64,000 nt of DNA from positions 248,001 to 312,000 of the forward strand of contig JAIWNI010000009.1 in assembly GCA_025331435.1 (NCBI GenBank), in the 5' to 3' direction. Source of the DNA: Choanephora cucurbitarum (Eukaryota; Mucoromycota; Mucoromycetes; Mucorales; Choanephoraceae). The position numbers were made by a program, and so were the translations under genes. Shown here in pieces: positions 1-11,685 of this stretch. The stretch's first letter is position 1; each line of letters starts with the position of its first letter. The notes under the pieces are model-generated. The model worked only from the letters and a program-made list of their open reading frames with translations. It searched no databases and was not told the origin of the DNA.

Positions 1-3000
1 GCTTACTATCTGACTTCAAGAATCGTCAAGGAGTTAAGCATTTGAATAGATGGTTGCAACATGGAGAACTGTCCATCCAGTTTTATAGCTTGCGCGCACT
101 CAATGCACAATGCATGTATTTCATAGACGAATTGACGCAATCTCTTGATATATATAATTCTGCTGTATCTACAATGGCAAATATACCCAGCATACTTGAA
201 GTTTTACTAACGGCAGGACCTGATAGAGATGTCTCCCAGCATGAATCTCAATTGAAGCAACACTTACAGCTTTGTCAGCTTCTCAAATCAATGTCAAAGC
301 ATTCAACGGCAGAAAAGTTGCGCGAGTTTGCTGATTCAGTAGTGTTTCGACAGCTAGCACAAGTATGGTGTGCAGTGTGTCAGTATGAGCATCATCTATC
401 AATGCGTGAAGATGTTTCAGATACAAAGTCGCAGCAGAAGCTCCTCTATCTCTTGAGCTCTATTGTTCATGGTTGTACTACCGCATCCAGGAAAGCAGCC
501 AGCTGTGTTTCCGAAGAACAATTGCGAGCAAAATGGCAGCCTGTATTAGCCCTTGCGATGCAGCGTTGGGTTTACGATACTTGTTGTACTATGAACACAC
601 CTATTTGTACAGTAGAATCTTTGAAGTTATATCGACTGATCACGTGCAAAATGCTCCAGATATCTCTCGATATTGCTCCTGTTCTACAACATCATATGTA
701 CTGGCTTGATTATGTCGATCAGGCTGTTTGTGATCTAATTAATTTTATTATGGCCTATGTCTCTCAACCTATTTTGCCAGAACATGCCACCACAATTGGC
801 AAACCTAATATTGTGCTTCACACCAACCTTTGCGTTGACGTTGAAGAGCGCGATTATCAATTTGATGCAAAGATGCTCCAAGAAAATCAAGATCTGTTCG
901 TTTTAATACTCGAGTCACTTATCCGGCATATTCAGTTGGCTTCCAATACCTTGGTTGAACTGGTAGCAGGGCGTGCTGCTTGGTGCCTAAAGTCAATTGC
1001 CACTATTTTGTTTTGTGGCGAGCAATTGACTTCTTCTCCTTTGCGATCTCGAATGATGAAACTCAACATTTTCTTTTTGCATTATGGTGGTGCAATCGAG
1101 GTTTTTGCTAACTCTACAACAAACATTTCGCCTTTTATCTGGGGACCTACTATTGATCTTGCCAAACAGGGCTTACTGACTGCGACCAATCTATCAGCAG
1201 AGGACACTGAGCTGAATGCAGAAGCATCGACTGTAATATACAAAGCAAAGCGAGCACTTGTGTCGCTGGAAAAGATCTCGAGTTACCATCGTGCTTGTGA
1301 ACGCCTTGTTGATTGCGATGTATTCCAGCTAGTTGATATCGACCTTGTTCCAGAAGGCAGAGTTATTGAAAAGACATCTCTCTTAACTATGTATGCACAA
1401 TATGGCCGGTTTCTTGCTGTACTGTCTCGCCGTACAGCTTTTGTACGTACCAAATTGAGAGACCAGTATCATCTGTTTCCTATCACATTAAAACTACTGG
1501 AAGAGGCTGTGGAGCTAAAAGAGAAGCAGAGACTAGCTATCGCCGAAAATAGCGTAGATGATCATATCTATAAAGGATGGAATCAACTTATTTCAAGCTG
1601 TTTAATGTTGGTCAGCTCTTTTCAATACGACGAAACATCTATGATCAAATGGCTTTGTTGCAAACAGGAGCAAAAAGACGGCACAGAACAAGTTACTTCT
1701 GTGCTTCCTTTATTACTGGCCATTTTGCTTCCTTGGAAAAACGATCAACAGAAAGATAACCATACACCAAATATCTACAAATACCTAAAGTCTGATCTTG
1801 GTGTCATGAAAAAAGCTGCTCAACTGCTAGACCAGTTGTCTTATAACTATCTTTGTGGAAGACAGCTGGTGAAAGATGCAACATCATTATCTAGTTTGTC
1901 TAGATTGATAGTCTGTTTGGCCGAAAATGAGCAATCATTGAAATCTATAGATGATGCTCAACAACTTGAAGCAATGAACAATCATAGAATAGATGGAGAG
2001 AAACGTGGTTCATCTTACCCCAAGGACGATGAAGAAAATGATCCATCTTCTGCGATAGAATCTGAAACAACAACATTTGCAGAAGACAGTGAGCTTAAAG
2101 ATGAAGAGGCAAGCTCTGCCACTCAGTGCGCAAACTATCTAAAAAGAAGCATCATTCGGATGTTTATATCGCACGAGAATATTCAAATTAACATCCTTGC
2201 AGACGTATTTACTAACTTCTTTCGGCCGATGATACAACACCCATCAACAAGCACAATCTGCTCTAGATGGAGACATATGATATGTGACGAATTGTTTGAA
2301 AAGAGGATGACCGACTTCCAGAGGTTGTATGAATTTACAGACAACACAGATGAGGCCATCAAGCTACATGATTTTACCGCCGTAGCAGTGGGATATCTTG
2401 CTATGGGAGCACCTTCCTCTGATGAATGGAACAGTGTACTTGGTTTGACTATGTTGAAAGACCAGTCTATTGCTACCACCAGAAATGTGTTTGGTATGCT
2501 ATGCCAAATGCTCGTATTTGAACTTGAATACGAAGAAGAGGATGAACAGATGGTTGAGGCTGATAACATACTTGGTCTTATCACACCTTTGCGCCGACAC
2601 GCAGCAGCGCAGGTGATAGAAGCATTGTCGCTCGAACTTGAAGTGGTTTGGCTTACCGAAACTAATTCTATCAAAGAAAAGAGGGATAATGCAAGTCATA
2701 TTCCATTAGTAAATCCATTAGATATTGTGACATTTGTCACAGATGATCATCATCGTATCACAGGTCATCGACAGCTCTTAAGCGCACAATCGCCTATTTT
2801 TGAGGCTTTGCTGAGTGGCGATTATGCAGAGTCTCAATCAACTGACGCTATTCCAATTCGTGATGTTTCTTTTCATAGCCTGGAGCTCTTTATCAACGCA
2901 GTTCATCAGCTGAATCAAGAGAATGACAATGTACTCGACAGTACGTCATGGCTAGATATCGTCGAATTACTCAAGATCTCAGATCGATTTGGTTCTACGG

Positions 3001-3314
3001 TTGTCAAAGATCTATGCGAAGACTGGGTTATTGGAAAAGCAAAGCATATAGTATTCGATGAAAGTCGACGCATGGAATGCTTAGAAGGTATGATGGGACT
3101 ATATCGGCAATGTAGAGACCCCATCGAAAAAGATGCTGGTATTTCATCTGATACATGGCCGTTCGCTACTGTGCTGAGAGAAAGTTTAAAAGCCATTGTT
3201 CAGTATATGTCTGAATCATGTCAAACTCAAGCTTTCTTGAAAATGGTAAAAGAAAAGAATATCGAAGAATTAGATGCTTTCTGTGATGGTGCTGCTAGTT
3301 TGTTGAGAAAATAA
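1..3314 (+). CDS. Armadillo-like helical protein with C-terminal BTB/POZ domain (5' end cut off)
   Basis: The reading frame is open from the first bases of the window, so the true start lies upstream; the first ATG-like starts inside are not the real N terminus. About 1,100 residues are visible without an intron. Most of the protein is leucine-rich alpha-helical sequence of the armadillo/HEAT kind. An acidic, low-complexity stretch lies near residues 650-690. A BTB/POZ domain sits near residues 895-1010, recognised by the HRQLLSAQSPIFEALLSGDY core. An N-terminal helical repeat followed by a C-terminal BTB domain is the layout of animal ARMC5, which acts as a cullin-3 adaptor. A ubiquitin-ligase adaptor role is therefore plausible but only inferred from architecture. 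The stop is TAA at 3312-3314. The BTB call is firm; the ARMC5 relation is tentative. Confidence 0.75.
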   Translation, partial: LLSDFKNRQGVKHLNRWLQHGELSIQFYSLRALNAQCMYFIDELTQSLDIYNSAVSTMANIPSILEVLLTAGPDRDVSQHESQLKQHLQLCQLLKSMSKHSTAEKLREFADSVVFRQLAQVWCAVCQYEHHLSMREDVSDTKSQQKLLYLLSSIVHGCTTASRKAASCVSEEQLRAKWQPVLALAMQRWVYDTCCTMNTPICTVESLKLYRLITCKMLQISLDIAPVLQHHMYWLDYVDQAVCDLINFIMAYVSQPILPEHATTIGKPNIVLHTNLCVDVEERDYQFDAKMLQENQDLFVLILESLIRHIQLASNTLVELVAGRAAWCLKSIATILFCGEQLTSSPLRSRMMKLNIFFLHYGGAIEVFANSTTNISPFIWGPTIDLAKQGLLTATNLSAEDTELNAEASTVIYKAKRALVSLEKISSYHRACERLVDCDVFQLVDIDLVPEGRVIEKTSLLTMYAQYGRFLAVLSRRTAFVRTKLRDQYHLFPITLKLLEEAVELKEKQRLAIAENSVDDHIYKGWNQLISSCLMLVSSFQYDETSMIKWLCCKQEQKDGTEQVTSVLPLLLAILLPWKNDQQKDNHTPNIYKYLKSDLGVMKKAAQLLDQLSYNYLCGRQLVKDATSLSSLSRLIVCLAENEQSLKSIDDAQQLEAMNNHRIDGEKRGSSYPKDDEENDPSSAIESETTTFAEDSELKDEEASSATQCANYLKRSIIRMFISHENIQINILADVFTNFFRPMIQHPSTSTICSRWRHMICDELFEKRMTDFQRLYEFTDNTDEAIKLHDFTAVAVGYLAMGAPSSDEWNSVLGLTMLKDQSIATTRNVFGMLCQMLVFELEYEEEDEQMVEADNILGLITPLRRHAAAQVIEALSLELEVVWLTETNSIKEKRDNASHIPLVNPLDIVTFVTDDHHRITGHRQLLSAQSPIFEALLSGDYAESQSTDAIPIRDVSFHSLELFINAVHQLNQENDNVLDSTSWLDIVELLKISDRFGSTVVKDLCEDWVIGKAKHIVFDESRRMECLEGMMGLYRQCRDPIEKDAGISSDTWPFATVLRESLKAIVQYMSESCQTQAFLKMVKEKNIEELDAFCDGAASLLRK

Positions 3315-3443
3315 AGAGGCCTATCAAACGAGGATAGAAAGAGTATGTATTTGCATAACAAATTAGATGAATCGAATCTCATGTCTTTTTCTCCTCCTCC
3401 TTCTTCCTTCTTTTTTGATTTGTTATTTTTCTTTATTGTATTG

Positions 3444-5722
3444 CTATTCTTCCTCGAATATTTCTGTATAATTCTCTAGAATAGTCTGAACAACTTTAGC
3501 CTGTAGTTGCGATTCAGCAAAACGCTGGTTGTCCTGAATAGCCATTTGCATTTGCGAACCAGATTCATTGCTCATTAATGTCAAGCCGAAAATTGTAGCA
3601 AGGTTGGCTGCACCCATTTTATTGAATCGCTGATAGGATTGGACCCTGAATATTCAAATTTTAGTCTTCCTTTCTTACTGAAATACCAAAGGTTCTCTAC
3701 TTACTTGTGAAGATGGCACATGAGATATTTTAGAGTAGCATAATGCGCATCCGATAACTCGTTGATTATTGTGTGTAATCCAATAACCCGACTACGATCG
3801 TCAGTTAATTCTAATCAAATTAGTCAATGGCTGTCAGAAACAAAAGGAAAAAAAGAGATTGCTTGCATCTCCTTATATTTACTTACTTGCTGCTTCTAAG
3901 AATTGATGGTAAGTTGCAGAAGGGAAGAGAGGATCAGGAAGTTCCCTAAACCATAGCTTCAGCACACCTGTAACATTGTTGATATCTGACAAGTCTTCCT
4001 CGGATATCGGGTTTGGATCTCCATTTTCAAATTTGTATTTGAGTCTCTGTATCTTACTGCTTGTTCCTGACAAGCGATAAATACCCACTGAGCTTAAAGC
4101 ATATTTTTCAACTACAGTAGCACACTGCTTCAAGATGTCAGGCACCATGTCTTCAGCCATTTCTGCTTGTTGTTCAAGAGAAACACCAAATATTTTGTTG
4201 TTAGCAAAATGACTGTTCACTACCTGATATCAATAAGTTAAACACATATGAAATTAATAGAATCCATTTGATTTCATCCAAACCAATGGATGAAATCTTT
4301 TGCATACCATATGATCATGCTGAATATTATCCGCCTTTTGTATCTTTGCACTTCGTTCTGTACATAACCTTACAAATTCTGCCCAATCGGATTCTCTGTC
4401 GATTTTGGTGATCAAACCTCTTAATCCATTACCTAAATGCAGTATGTCAAGCCTTTTGCTATCTATATTATTTCTTTTCTTCTCTACTCATACCTTGATC
4501 GTTGTCTAACGCCAAGCCGTCTTCTGTTAGAGCCTGTTCAAATGTATAAGCATAACTAGCTAGCTGATACCGGAGCGCCACATTGCATTCATCATCTACA
4601 GCCTTTAAGTCCTGTAGAGGGATAAATTGTTGAGTTCGCTTCTTGTTTCAGCTTGTATTGCTCGACACTTACTCGAAGTATTTTTGGTAGATGCGTTTCA
4701 TAATATTCTGCATGTGCTTGGACCGTCTTTTTCTGTTGTATCTTGTATTGAGCATCTGCAGCATCCATCTTGTTTCTACAGTCGTTTTCAGTTCGATCAA
4801 GCTAGATGGTTGTGCGTCAAAACAGAAATTCTGATGGTAAAGCTGGATACTAACCTGAGCAGGAGTTCTACTTGATCTGAAGATATTTTTCTTTGATGGC
4901 TGTGTCGGCTCTTGATTTCTTTGTGACACAGCTCTTCCCCATTCCTCATTCGTGTTTTCGAATTTCTGTTTGCTCTAGAAATACATGTCATTATTTCGAT
5001 TCAAGTCAAGAAGAGGCGTATACCTACCTTCTCCAGTTGTAGATCTGCATCAGCAACCAGCTTTTCATAATGCATACCAGCGTCTTTAATCTATGTGACA
5101 GATCATTAATAACTGTCCTTTGTTTTCTCTTTTGATTTCTTTCGTCATGCATACTTTTTTTCTGTCTTTCTCTATATTTCTGCCCAGCGATAAGAGATCC
5201 TCTGCTAAATCGGAAATAGAAGTAGCAAACTTGATTCGTTGATTGCCAATGATTTCGTGTACTTTAAGCATAGATATCCAAACATCGCCAAATGTTCTAT
5301 GCAACCATGGTTAAGAAGACAAGAAGCATAAATCCTCATAACATACTGTACCCTGATTTTGGATGCGCCTTATCAAATGCTTCAGCAGTTGACTGAGCTA
5401 CTTTTACCATATCTCTGCCATAACTTTCTTCTAGAAACGCCCTCTTTTTGAGAAAAGTTGATATATCCTATGAATTGACAGTCAATTGCCTTGTACTTGT
5501 TGTCGTATGAGTAATCTTTGTTACTTTAGTCACTTGCGAATCGCCTTTGACTTTTTCTAATAGTGCATGTAGACCACCCTATTGTATGGAAATCAACAAA
5601 AAAAAATCTATTTATTCAAGTTTTCTTTGCTGGCTTACTTCGAGCTCTGCCATTTGACCAATAAGATCGATTGAATGCGCATTTCCTTCTGTAAACATAT
5701 TTGGAGTACTTGTTGTCATCAT
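3444..5722 (-). CDS. F-BAR domain Rho GTPase-activating protein (Rgd1-like)
   Basis: A multi-exon reverse-strand gene. The start is ATG at 5722 (MMTTSTPNMF), followed by helical exons that fit an F-BAR/FCH module: the GQMAELE and GLHALLEKVKGD segments, then coiled-coil exons down to about 4.6 kb. A RhoGAP domain follows in the exon at 3879-4220, with the arginine-finger motif GIYRLSGTSSK and the LKLWFRELPDPLFP signature. The last exon carries the conserved NLATIFGLTLM block and ends at TAG 3444-3446. F-BAR plus RhoGAP is the plan of yeast Rgd1, which binds phosphoinositide membranes and stimulates GTP hydrolysis on Rho3/Rho4 for polarised growth and wall-stress signalling. About eight introns make exact exon borders approximate. 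The family is sure; which Rho it serves is not visible. Confidence 0.85.
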
Positions 5723-6466
5723 CTTTAATTCCTTTCTATCTAATTCATATATAATTTGAAGCAAAGTAAGAAAAGGTGAAAAAAAGAGGAGAAAGAGAAC
5801 AATACATTCTATTGCTAAGACAAAAAAAAGTTCCGTAAACTTTGTGATGAATAAGGAGAGATTGTAAACGATTTCCTTTTTAAGAAAATGAAAAATGTTG
5901 CTGCATTTGATAACACCCTCATTGTCTTCATGTCTTTCATCATTCTTGTAATGGTCAGCTTGCTTCTTAGCTATATTATATCAGATTGAATAAGATATAA
6001 CAACCTCTTTAAAAAACATGGTTAGCTGACAACTGGTTTATCAATTTTTTTTTTAACAAAAATGACTTTAGGGCTGCTTCAATACATTCGAAAGTCGTTC
6101 CTGAAAAAAAAAAGCCAACTTATACAGGTACTGATATCATCATTATAGCTGATATCTTCTTTGCCTTCATTCTTTTTTTTTTTTTTCTTTAATCGCGCAA
6201 CTATCATTGTAATTAAATAAGTCAATCTCCTTTGAGCGTATAGTTACACGAAGTTTTGTTATTTTATTTTTCTTACCTTGCGATAGAAAGCAAACTTCAG
6301 TATCTCAATTTGAAACGAAGATCTTATAAATTCTTTGTTACGGTGTTTGTCAAACCAAATTCAATATGTCAGATGAAATCAAAAGTGCCTTTTTTTTTTC
6401 TTTCTTTCTTCAGAACAATCTCAAAGTAGCCGAAGGAATGTAATAAGCATAAGAGAAAAGGTTTTG
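5723..6466. other. Intergenic, T/A-tract rich
   Basis: This is the upstream region of the F-BAR RhoGAP gene. It holds many long A and T runs and no ORF with coding character. Nothing else recognised. Confidence 0.5.
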
Positions 6467-6835
6467 TCAAATGGTTAACAAACTTTTCGGTTCTTTGCAG
6501 TTGAATTGATCCAAATGAGTTCGAAATCGCACTTTCTGTTTCTCAGAAAATTGCTTAATCATCTTGTGTATTTCCTTCAACTTGAAGAGTGATAATCGTA
6601 AATGAACTAGGCACGCAACAACAGACAATCGAACAAAGACGGCTGGATCGTAATTATTGACTCTACCATATCGAAATTGTAGAAAAAAGAGAGAAAATAA
6701 GGGCCTTAGATGTTTAGAAAAACCTGATTTCATGTACAAAAAAGTAAGTTCTTGGTACGCGATTGGATAATCGAGCTGACGTCGTGGATTTTGATTTCTT
6801 ACTCCGGGATCATGACATTGGTGAACCCCCAGCAA
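6467..6835 (-). CDS. Doubtful ORF, hypothetical helical protein or gene remnant
   Basis: An open frame of 122 codons with no family I recognise. The C-terminal 70 residues look protein-like: a helical, basic run containing YDPAVFVRLSVVACLVHL and LKEIHKMIKQF. The middle has an F/L-rich stretch translated from a T-rich tract, which could be an unspliced intron or an eroded segment. I could not find an in-frame splice that clearly improves it. Its 5' end is only about 80 bases from the start of the ATP synthase e gene on the other strand. It may be a small lineage-specific gene, the remnant of a larger one, or chance. Confidence 0.25.
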   Translation of the reverse strand: MLGVHQCHDPGVRNQNPRRQLDYPIAYQELTFLYMKSGFSKHLRPLFSLFFLQFRYGRVNNYDPAVFVRLSVVACLVHLRLSLFKLKEIHKMIKQFSEKQKVRFRTHLDQFNCKEPKSLLTI

Positions 6836-6915
6836 ACAGTCAAGTTTTTTTTTTTTGGCTATTTGTAACTGATCCCCTCTCTTTCTTTCTCTTATTTAAT
6901 ACCTCAGTATACATA

Positions 6916-7333
6916 ATGGTTAACAGTGCTGTTGCAAATGTGAGTTAACCGATTAACAAACCAGATCTTAAGCTTAAGCTTACGTGATTTTGTTTCTTAG
7001 GTTGGACGTTGGTCTGCTTTAGCCTTCGGTCTCTTCTACGGTTACACTCATAACATTTCTTTGCAAAAGCAAGCCGAACAAAAGAAGGTTGAAAACGAAT
7101 ACCACCGCAAGGAACTTTTGATTGAACAAGCCAGAATCGCATACGCCAAGAAGCAAGCCGTTCAAGCCGCTCCTGTTGCAACAGCTGTTACATGTAAATA
7201 TTCCTTTTTTTAAAAAGAAAGTGTCCTGTCTGATGCTCAAAAAAACTAACGTGCTCCTTTTATAGTCGATATTGAAAGCCCTGATTTTGATTTAGAAAAG
7301 TATATTGAACACATTGAAAAGGAAAGCAATTAA
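6916..7333 (+). CDS. ATP21/TIM11: Mitochondrial F1Fo-ATP synthase subunit e
   Basis: Three exons, 6916-6939, 7001-7193 and 7266-7333, splice cleanly into a protein of about 94 residues. The N terminus is a single membrane segment (GRWSALAFGLFYGYTH) carrying the GxxxG motif (GLFYG) used by subunit e to drive dimerisation of ATP synthase in the inner membrane. A charged helical segment follows (QKKVENEYHRKELL), and an acidic tail ends in HIEKESN. Subunit e with subunit g shapes cristae by holding ATP synthase dimers in rows. Length and motif agree with fungal TIM11/ATP21. Introns begin GTGAGT and GTAAAT. No oddities. Confidence 0.9.
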
Positions 7334-7961
7334 GAAGAAAGCCGACCTACTTTTAAATAAACATGGTATATCACCGAGAACTGTACAGGACATTTACAGA
7401 GAAAGAATTGACAAGCGCACATGACTTCTAGAGTGATAGTAAGAAAGTTAAGAGAGAGAGAGACGACTTTATCAAAGACACAAACACGCATACACATTTA
7501 CATGGAAAAGGATGAGAAAAAGAACACACCCGAGATAAACTCATTTATGCACAGATATATACACACATATATACACTTGTACGCGTTACAACACCGTATG
7601 AATAGCAAGAAGAAAAAGAGAAAGAAAGGAAGCCCTATCTGTTCCTTGACTTTCTGTCTTTTCTTTTCTGTAGAAAACAATGAGAAACAAGCAGCGCATT
7701 AGTTACGTGTGTGTATGTGTGTATACACTTATTTGTACAAAAGGAGAAAGAAAAAAGAGGACATAACGGCTCTATATACGTTATATTTTTGAATATAATA
7801 ATAGTTCTGATTGATTGTCTTTGATTTAATTTAGCTCTCTTTGTATTCTTTATTTGACCTCTCTTCTCTTTTTTCCTTTCTTTTTCCTTTTCTTCTTTTG
7901 TGAACATTCATATCTATTTCTCTCTCTCTCTTTCTTTTTTCTTTTAGATACTATATACTTA
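7334..7961. promoter_or_regulatory. Intergenic region with a long CT-rich leader before the Bfa1/Byr4 gene
   Basis: From about 7854 to 7949 the plus strand is almost pure pyrimidine (TTC/TCT runs, a CT repeat near 7920-7932), ending in TTTTAG ten bases or so before the ATG at 7962. This looks like a pyrimidine-rich core promoter or a 5' UTR intron acceptor. The frame happens to stay open through it, but the leader translation is low-complexity F/L/S and unlikely to be protein. The earlier part (7334-7850) has AC and TA microsatellite-like text and no supported gene. Confidence 0.45.
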
Positions 7962-9962
7962 ATGACATATCAGGAAGACGACTGGGAAGTTGACATTAAT
8001 TTAGGTTCAAGCACAGGCCAAAATTTATTTCAGAGAAAGGGGGTTTTCAACTATGAACCAGACAAAGAACTTGCATTGGCTTGTGAACGATATCAATATT
8101 CAATCCCGAACTTATATTCAGATGGCGAAGACGACGCAGACTCAAGCATAGCGAGTAGCAGTATCATCTCTGGACAGCTCTCTGAACTGTCACTGATCAA
8201 TTTGGACAATTTTATGTACGATGAAGAACCAACACTTACTGCAGAAACGATCTTACCAGACAATCAAAACAAGTTTCCTGGAACAATCAGAAAGCTCCGC
8301 GCTAGCCATAAAGAAAACCAAGACCACGACGACTGGAACGATGATATTGAAATACCTTCAAGGGACATACAGTTTAGTCTTACCAAGAAAAAGAGTTACG
8401 AGCAACTTTTGGATGTTTTTGACGACAATGATAGTATAGGACCTTCAGTAAGCCAAAGGGGAAGTCCATGTTCTTTTGAAGTCCAGACCAAAGAACACAC
8501 CCAGCCATCTAGGTACCGCTATGTAGAGCAGGATGAGGATAGTTTTAGCGAACTAGATTTTCCAGAGAATATGGCCTTGTTACCAAAAAGACTAAACGAA
8601 AAAAAATCAGTTGCTTATGATCGACTTAGTCCTGCTTCTCATGTTACTGCAGTTGATTCAAACAAGCCCGCAGCTAAAAAGTTATCATTGCTTGCCAAAG
8701 TGAAGAGAGAGAATGACAATGATGACTTCTTGGAGGGGCTCGAGATCAAAGAAAAGGTGTTCAAAGGTAGCATTTCAGCATCGAAATTGCCCATTCCACA
8801 GCCGCAACGTTCAACCTCTACAAACAAAACAAAGCCGGGTACTTCTCATTTCGTAAGTCGCCTAGCAAGACCCACTCAAACAAGACCCAATGTGGTAGAT
8901 CAAGCAGTAAAAAGGACACCGTTTCAGTCTGCTATACCACAAGTACCTCAACAGCGACAACCGCCTTCAATTCGACGTAACATCTTATCACATCCTCAAA
9001 CTACATTGCCTCGTGAAAAAGAGCTTCCTACAAGACATACAGCCTATACTTACAAGCAGCCACCACAGCGCAAACAGTTTAGTCTGAGAAACAACCTACA
9101 GTTGATGAACAACAATACATCTTTGCTGAGAAATGCTGAAAGCTCACCTAGTGAGAAGAGAGGTGCAAATGGTTCTACTTTGATTGCAAAACCAAAGACA
9201 AAAATACCTATCAGCTACTGCTCACGATTAGATAATATCGACAACCTCAATGACTTGCAGCCAATGAGAAGCAAAACAACTAAAATGGAGCCCAAGGATT
9301 TTTCAAGAAACGAAAGAATAAACATTGATCATTCATGGAAAAAGAGTGGACAACCCAGTAAGATCAAGCTGATTCAACCCAATGAACAGGTCTTGAGAAA
9401 GGGTAAAGATGTATTTTGTTGTTTGTTTTAAACAAGAAGAAGAAAAAGAAAACATATATTGACACTAATGAATTTGATAGAGTATCATGGCATGAAGTAT
9501 GACTTCCGTACACATAGCTGGAAAGGAAATGAGTCAGGCTTGATAGACTTCCCAGAGAAACCGGCTGTCAAAAAGCACCCAAAATTGGTTTTGTTGACAA
9601 GCAAGCAACGAACACCAAGCAAATATACTGCCATCATGAGTGACAGTATGGTATTTAAACCTGAATCGCAAAGCTGGGTTTCTCCTTCTGGGAAGGAAAA
9701 CAATGATTTGGATGGTATTGAAGATCTACATGAAGACTTGCGTCCAGTATCTAAGCGAATGCCCAAGCATAGTCAATACAGAAACAAAATGACTGAATTC
9801 AAGCTGTCAATAGAGGTAAAAAGACAAATGATGGCTGAGCAACAACAGCATGAGAACTTGATCAAGCAATGGCCTCTAAGCGAGGAAGAAAGCTACATGA
9901 TCAGTACGGCAGGACACAAAGTGCCTGTCTCCAAATACTTTTTGTTTACGCAGAGTTTTTAA
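7962..9962 (+). CDS. BFA1/BYR4: Bfa1/Byr4-like subunit of the mitotic-exit two-component GAP
   Basis: Exon 1 (7962-9402) and exon 2 (9481-9962) join in frame and give about 640 residues. The protein opens with an acidic tryptophan motif (EDDWEVDINLG) and is largely disordered, basic and serine-rich in the middle. The diagnostic region is near the exon joint: GMKYDFRTHSWKGNE, then MVFKPESQSWVSPSGKENN, two tandem copies of the short motif typical of Bfa1/Byr4 (hydrophobic-D/P-x-x-x-x-W-x-G/S-N/P). A DDFLEGLEI segment also matches the family. Bfa1/Byr4 pairs with Bub2/Cdc16 at the spindle pole body to restrain the Tem1/Spg1 GTPase, which controls mitotic exit and septation. ATG 7962 is chosen because the open frame upstream is only a translated CT tract. 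Confidence 0.82.
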
Positions 9963-11088
9963 ATAAATCATATATGTAATGAGGCAAGCATTTTGATGTG
10001 CAAAAAAAAAAATGGAGCCAAGGTATAACATTGTGGTATGACTTGGTGTCTTAATCATTTCTCAAATTGTTCCTTTGTAAGACGTTTCATCAATGAGCCC
10101 TCAAACGCGCAATATCACAATGTGACAAATCATAGCTTCTCTGTATCCCAAATTATTAATAATATCTTGTCTATAACAAGAAGAAAGGCCTTTCAGTGTC
10201 TTTAGTTTGCTATTAGAAAATAATCATATATGGTTCGTATAACTATCTAATCATCTTTGATACTGTTTGCTTGTCTTTCTGTTGTTATCCTTGTGACACT
10301 GTATGTTAGGAAAAAGAAAAAAGCTGGAAAGCACAATCAGCCACATACTGGTTAAGGCTTCAATGACAAAGATCCATTTAAATCGCCCATTTCAAAGCCC
10401 TTTGTTTTCTTAAATAAAATGAGCTCCAATCAGCTTTCTGTTTCTTTTTCCCTTCGCCACAAATCGCATGATTAAACATCAGCCCCAAATTGACTGAGAA
10501 TTTATTGAATAAAAAAAATCACAAAGTCTTTTAACAATGCAGTCAATCAGCCTCAACTAAATGCATTGGCAAACAGGTGTAACGCAGTAACCATTGCTTT
10601 CAATAGAAAAAAAGCACTTGTTCTTACGGCATTATAGAACCATCGCTGCATCTACTGCAGAAATTAATTGTCCACATAACCTTTTCTCCCATTCCATTCA
10701 GTGATGAGCAAGTTTATGCAGCTTAATTGCATAATAAGGGCGGAACTCACTTTAGTGAGCAAATAAATTTGATCTTTGATCCCTAACCTTTATCAGTTTT
10801 AGAGCTGGTTTGGTTGAGAAAAGAAGGCAATAAGCACACTATATATCATCATCTCACCAATAAGCAATTAGATAATGAACATTGAGTAAATCGATCCCGT
10901 CGGCTCAGTTTTTTTTGTTAATACAAACAAATAGTACTCAATTTGCCCGAGGAGGAAGTGACTTGATACAACATTACTTGGAGCGGTATCTAAAACTCTT
11001 GATTTCATGAATAATCTAAACACGAGATAGCATAAAGTAACTTTCTCCTTTTTCTTTCTGAGAAAAAAGAACTAACAACAGAAAAAAA
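9963..11088. other. Intergenic, no gene seen
   Basis: About 1.1 kb between two forward genes. It is AT-rich with scattered stops in all frames. A short perfect dyad (CTCACT-TT-AGTGAG, near 10746-10759) lies about 330 bases before the Dabb gene; its meaning is unknown. No tRNA-like fold or repeat recognised. Confidence 0.4.
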
Positions 11089-11590
11089 ATGACAAAAGTG
11101 GTTCATATTGGTAGCAAACAGAAGTGTTTTTATGCTTGTAATTAGACTAAATTCAAAGCAATTAGTAATTGTTAAATTCAAGCCTGAAGTACCTGAACAG
11201 GTGAAGGAACAAGCTGCTCAAGATATCTTGGCCTTGAAGGATACAATTCCTGAAATCACTGCTGCCACTGCAGGCAAAAACTTTACTGATAGAGGAAAAG
11301 GATATGAATGGGGTAAGTTTGAGCGTTTATGAATTGATAAACGAAAAAGGAGATATGCCAAAACCCTTAAATATATACCCTTTTTTTTTTCTAAACTACA
11401 GGTTGGGTGATTGAATTAGCTAAAAAGGAGGTATTGCATTATAAGCAACAGAAAATCTGTAACATTAGGTATTGATTCCCTTCATCAATAGGATCTCCCT
11501 ATTTATTCTAATGCCAAACCTCATCAAGATTTTTTGGCACAATACAAGAGTACCTTTGAAGACGTTCTTGCATTCGATTACATTTGTTAA
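11089..11590 (+). CDS. Stress-responsive alpha/beta-barrel (Dabb) domain protein
   Basis: Four short exons (11089-11110, 11166-11312, 11402-11430, 11492-11590) splice in frame to about 98 residues. The N-terminal strand MTKVVHIVIVKFKPE, the following helix with AAQDILALKDTIPEI, the glycine-rich GKNFTDRGKGYEWGWVIEL segment and the C-terminal PHQDFLAQY...FEDVLAFDYI match the single-domain dimeric Dabb family. Members of this fold range from stress-induced plant proteins to small-molecule enzymes, so no specific substrate can be given. The first intron falls after only seven codons and would be missed by single-frame reading. Length fits a one-domain Dabb protein. Confidence 0.82.
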
Positions 11591-11685
11591 TAAATTGCAT
11601 AATATTTTTTTATAGTACATAAGATTTAGAGAGAGAGGGCAATTTGATATATGTTATGAATGTATATATATATATATTAGGATGA

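Noticed and set aside
2183..2674. Reverse-strand ORF of 163 codons inside the BTB gene
   Set aside because: It is serine-rich text antisense to acidic coding sequence, a shadow of the forward frame.
7421..7702. Forward ORF of 93 codons
   Set aside because: Composed of microsatellite-like lysine/histidine text, and it lies in the gap after ATP synthase e.
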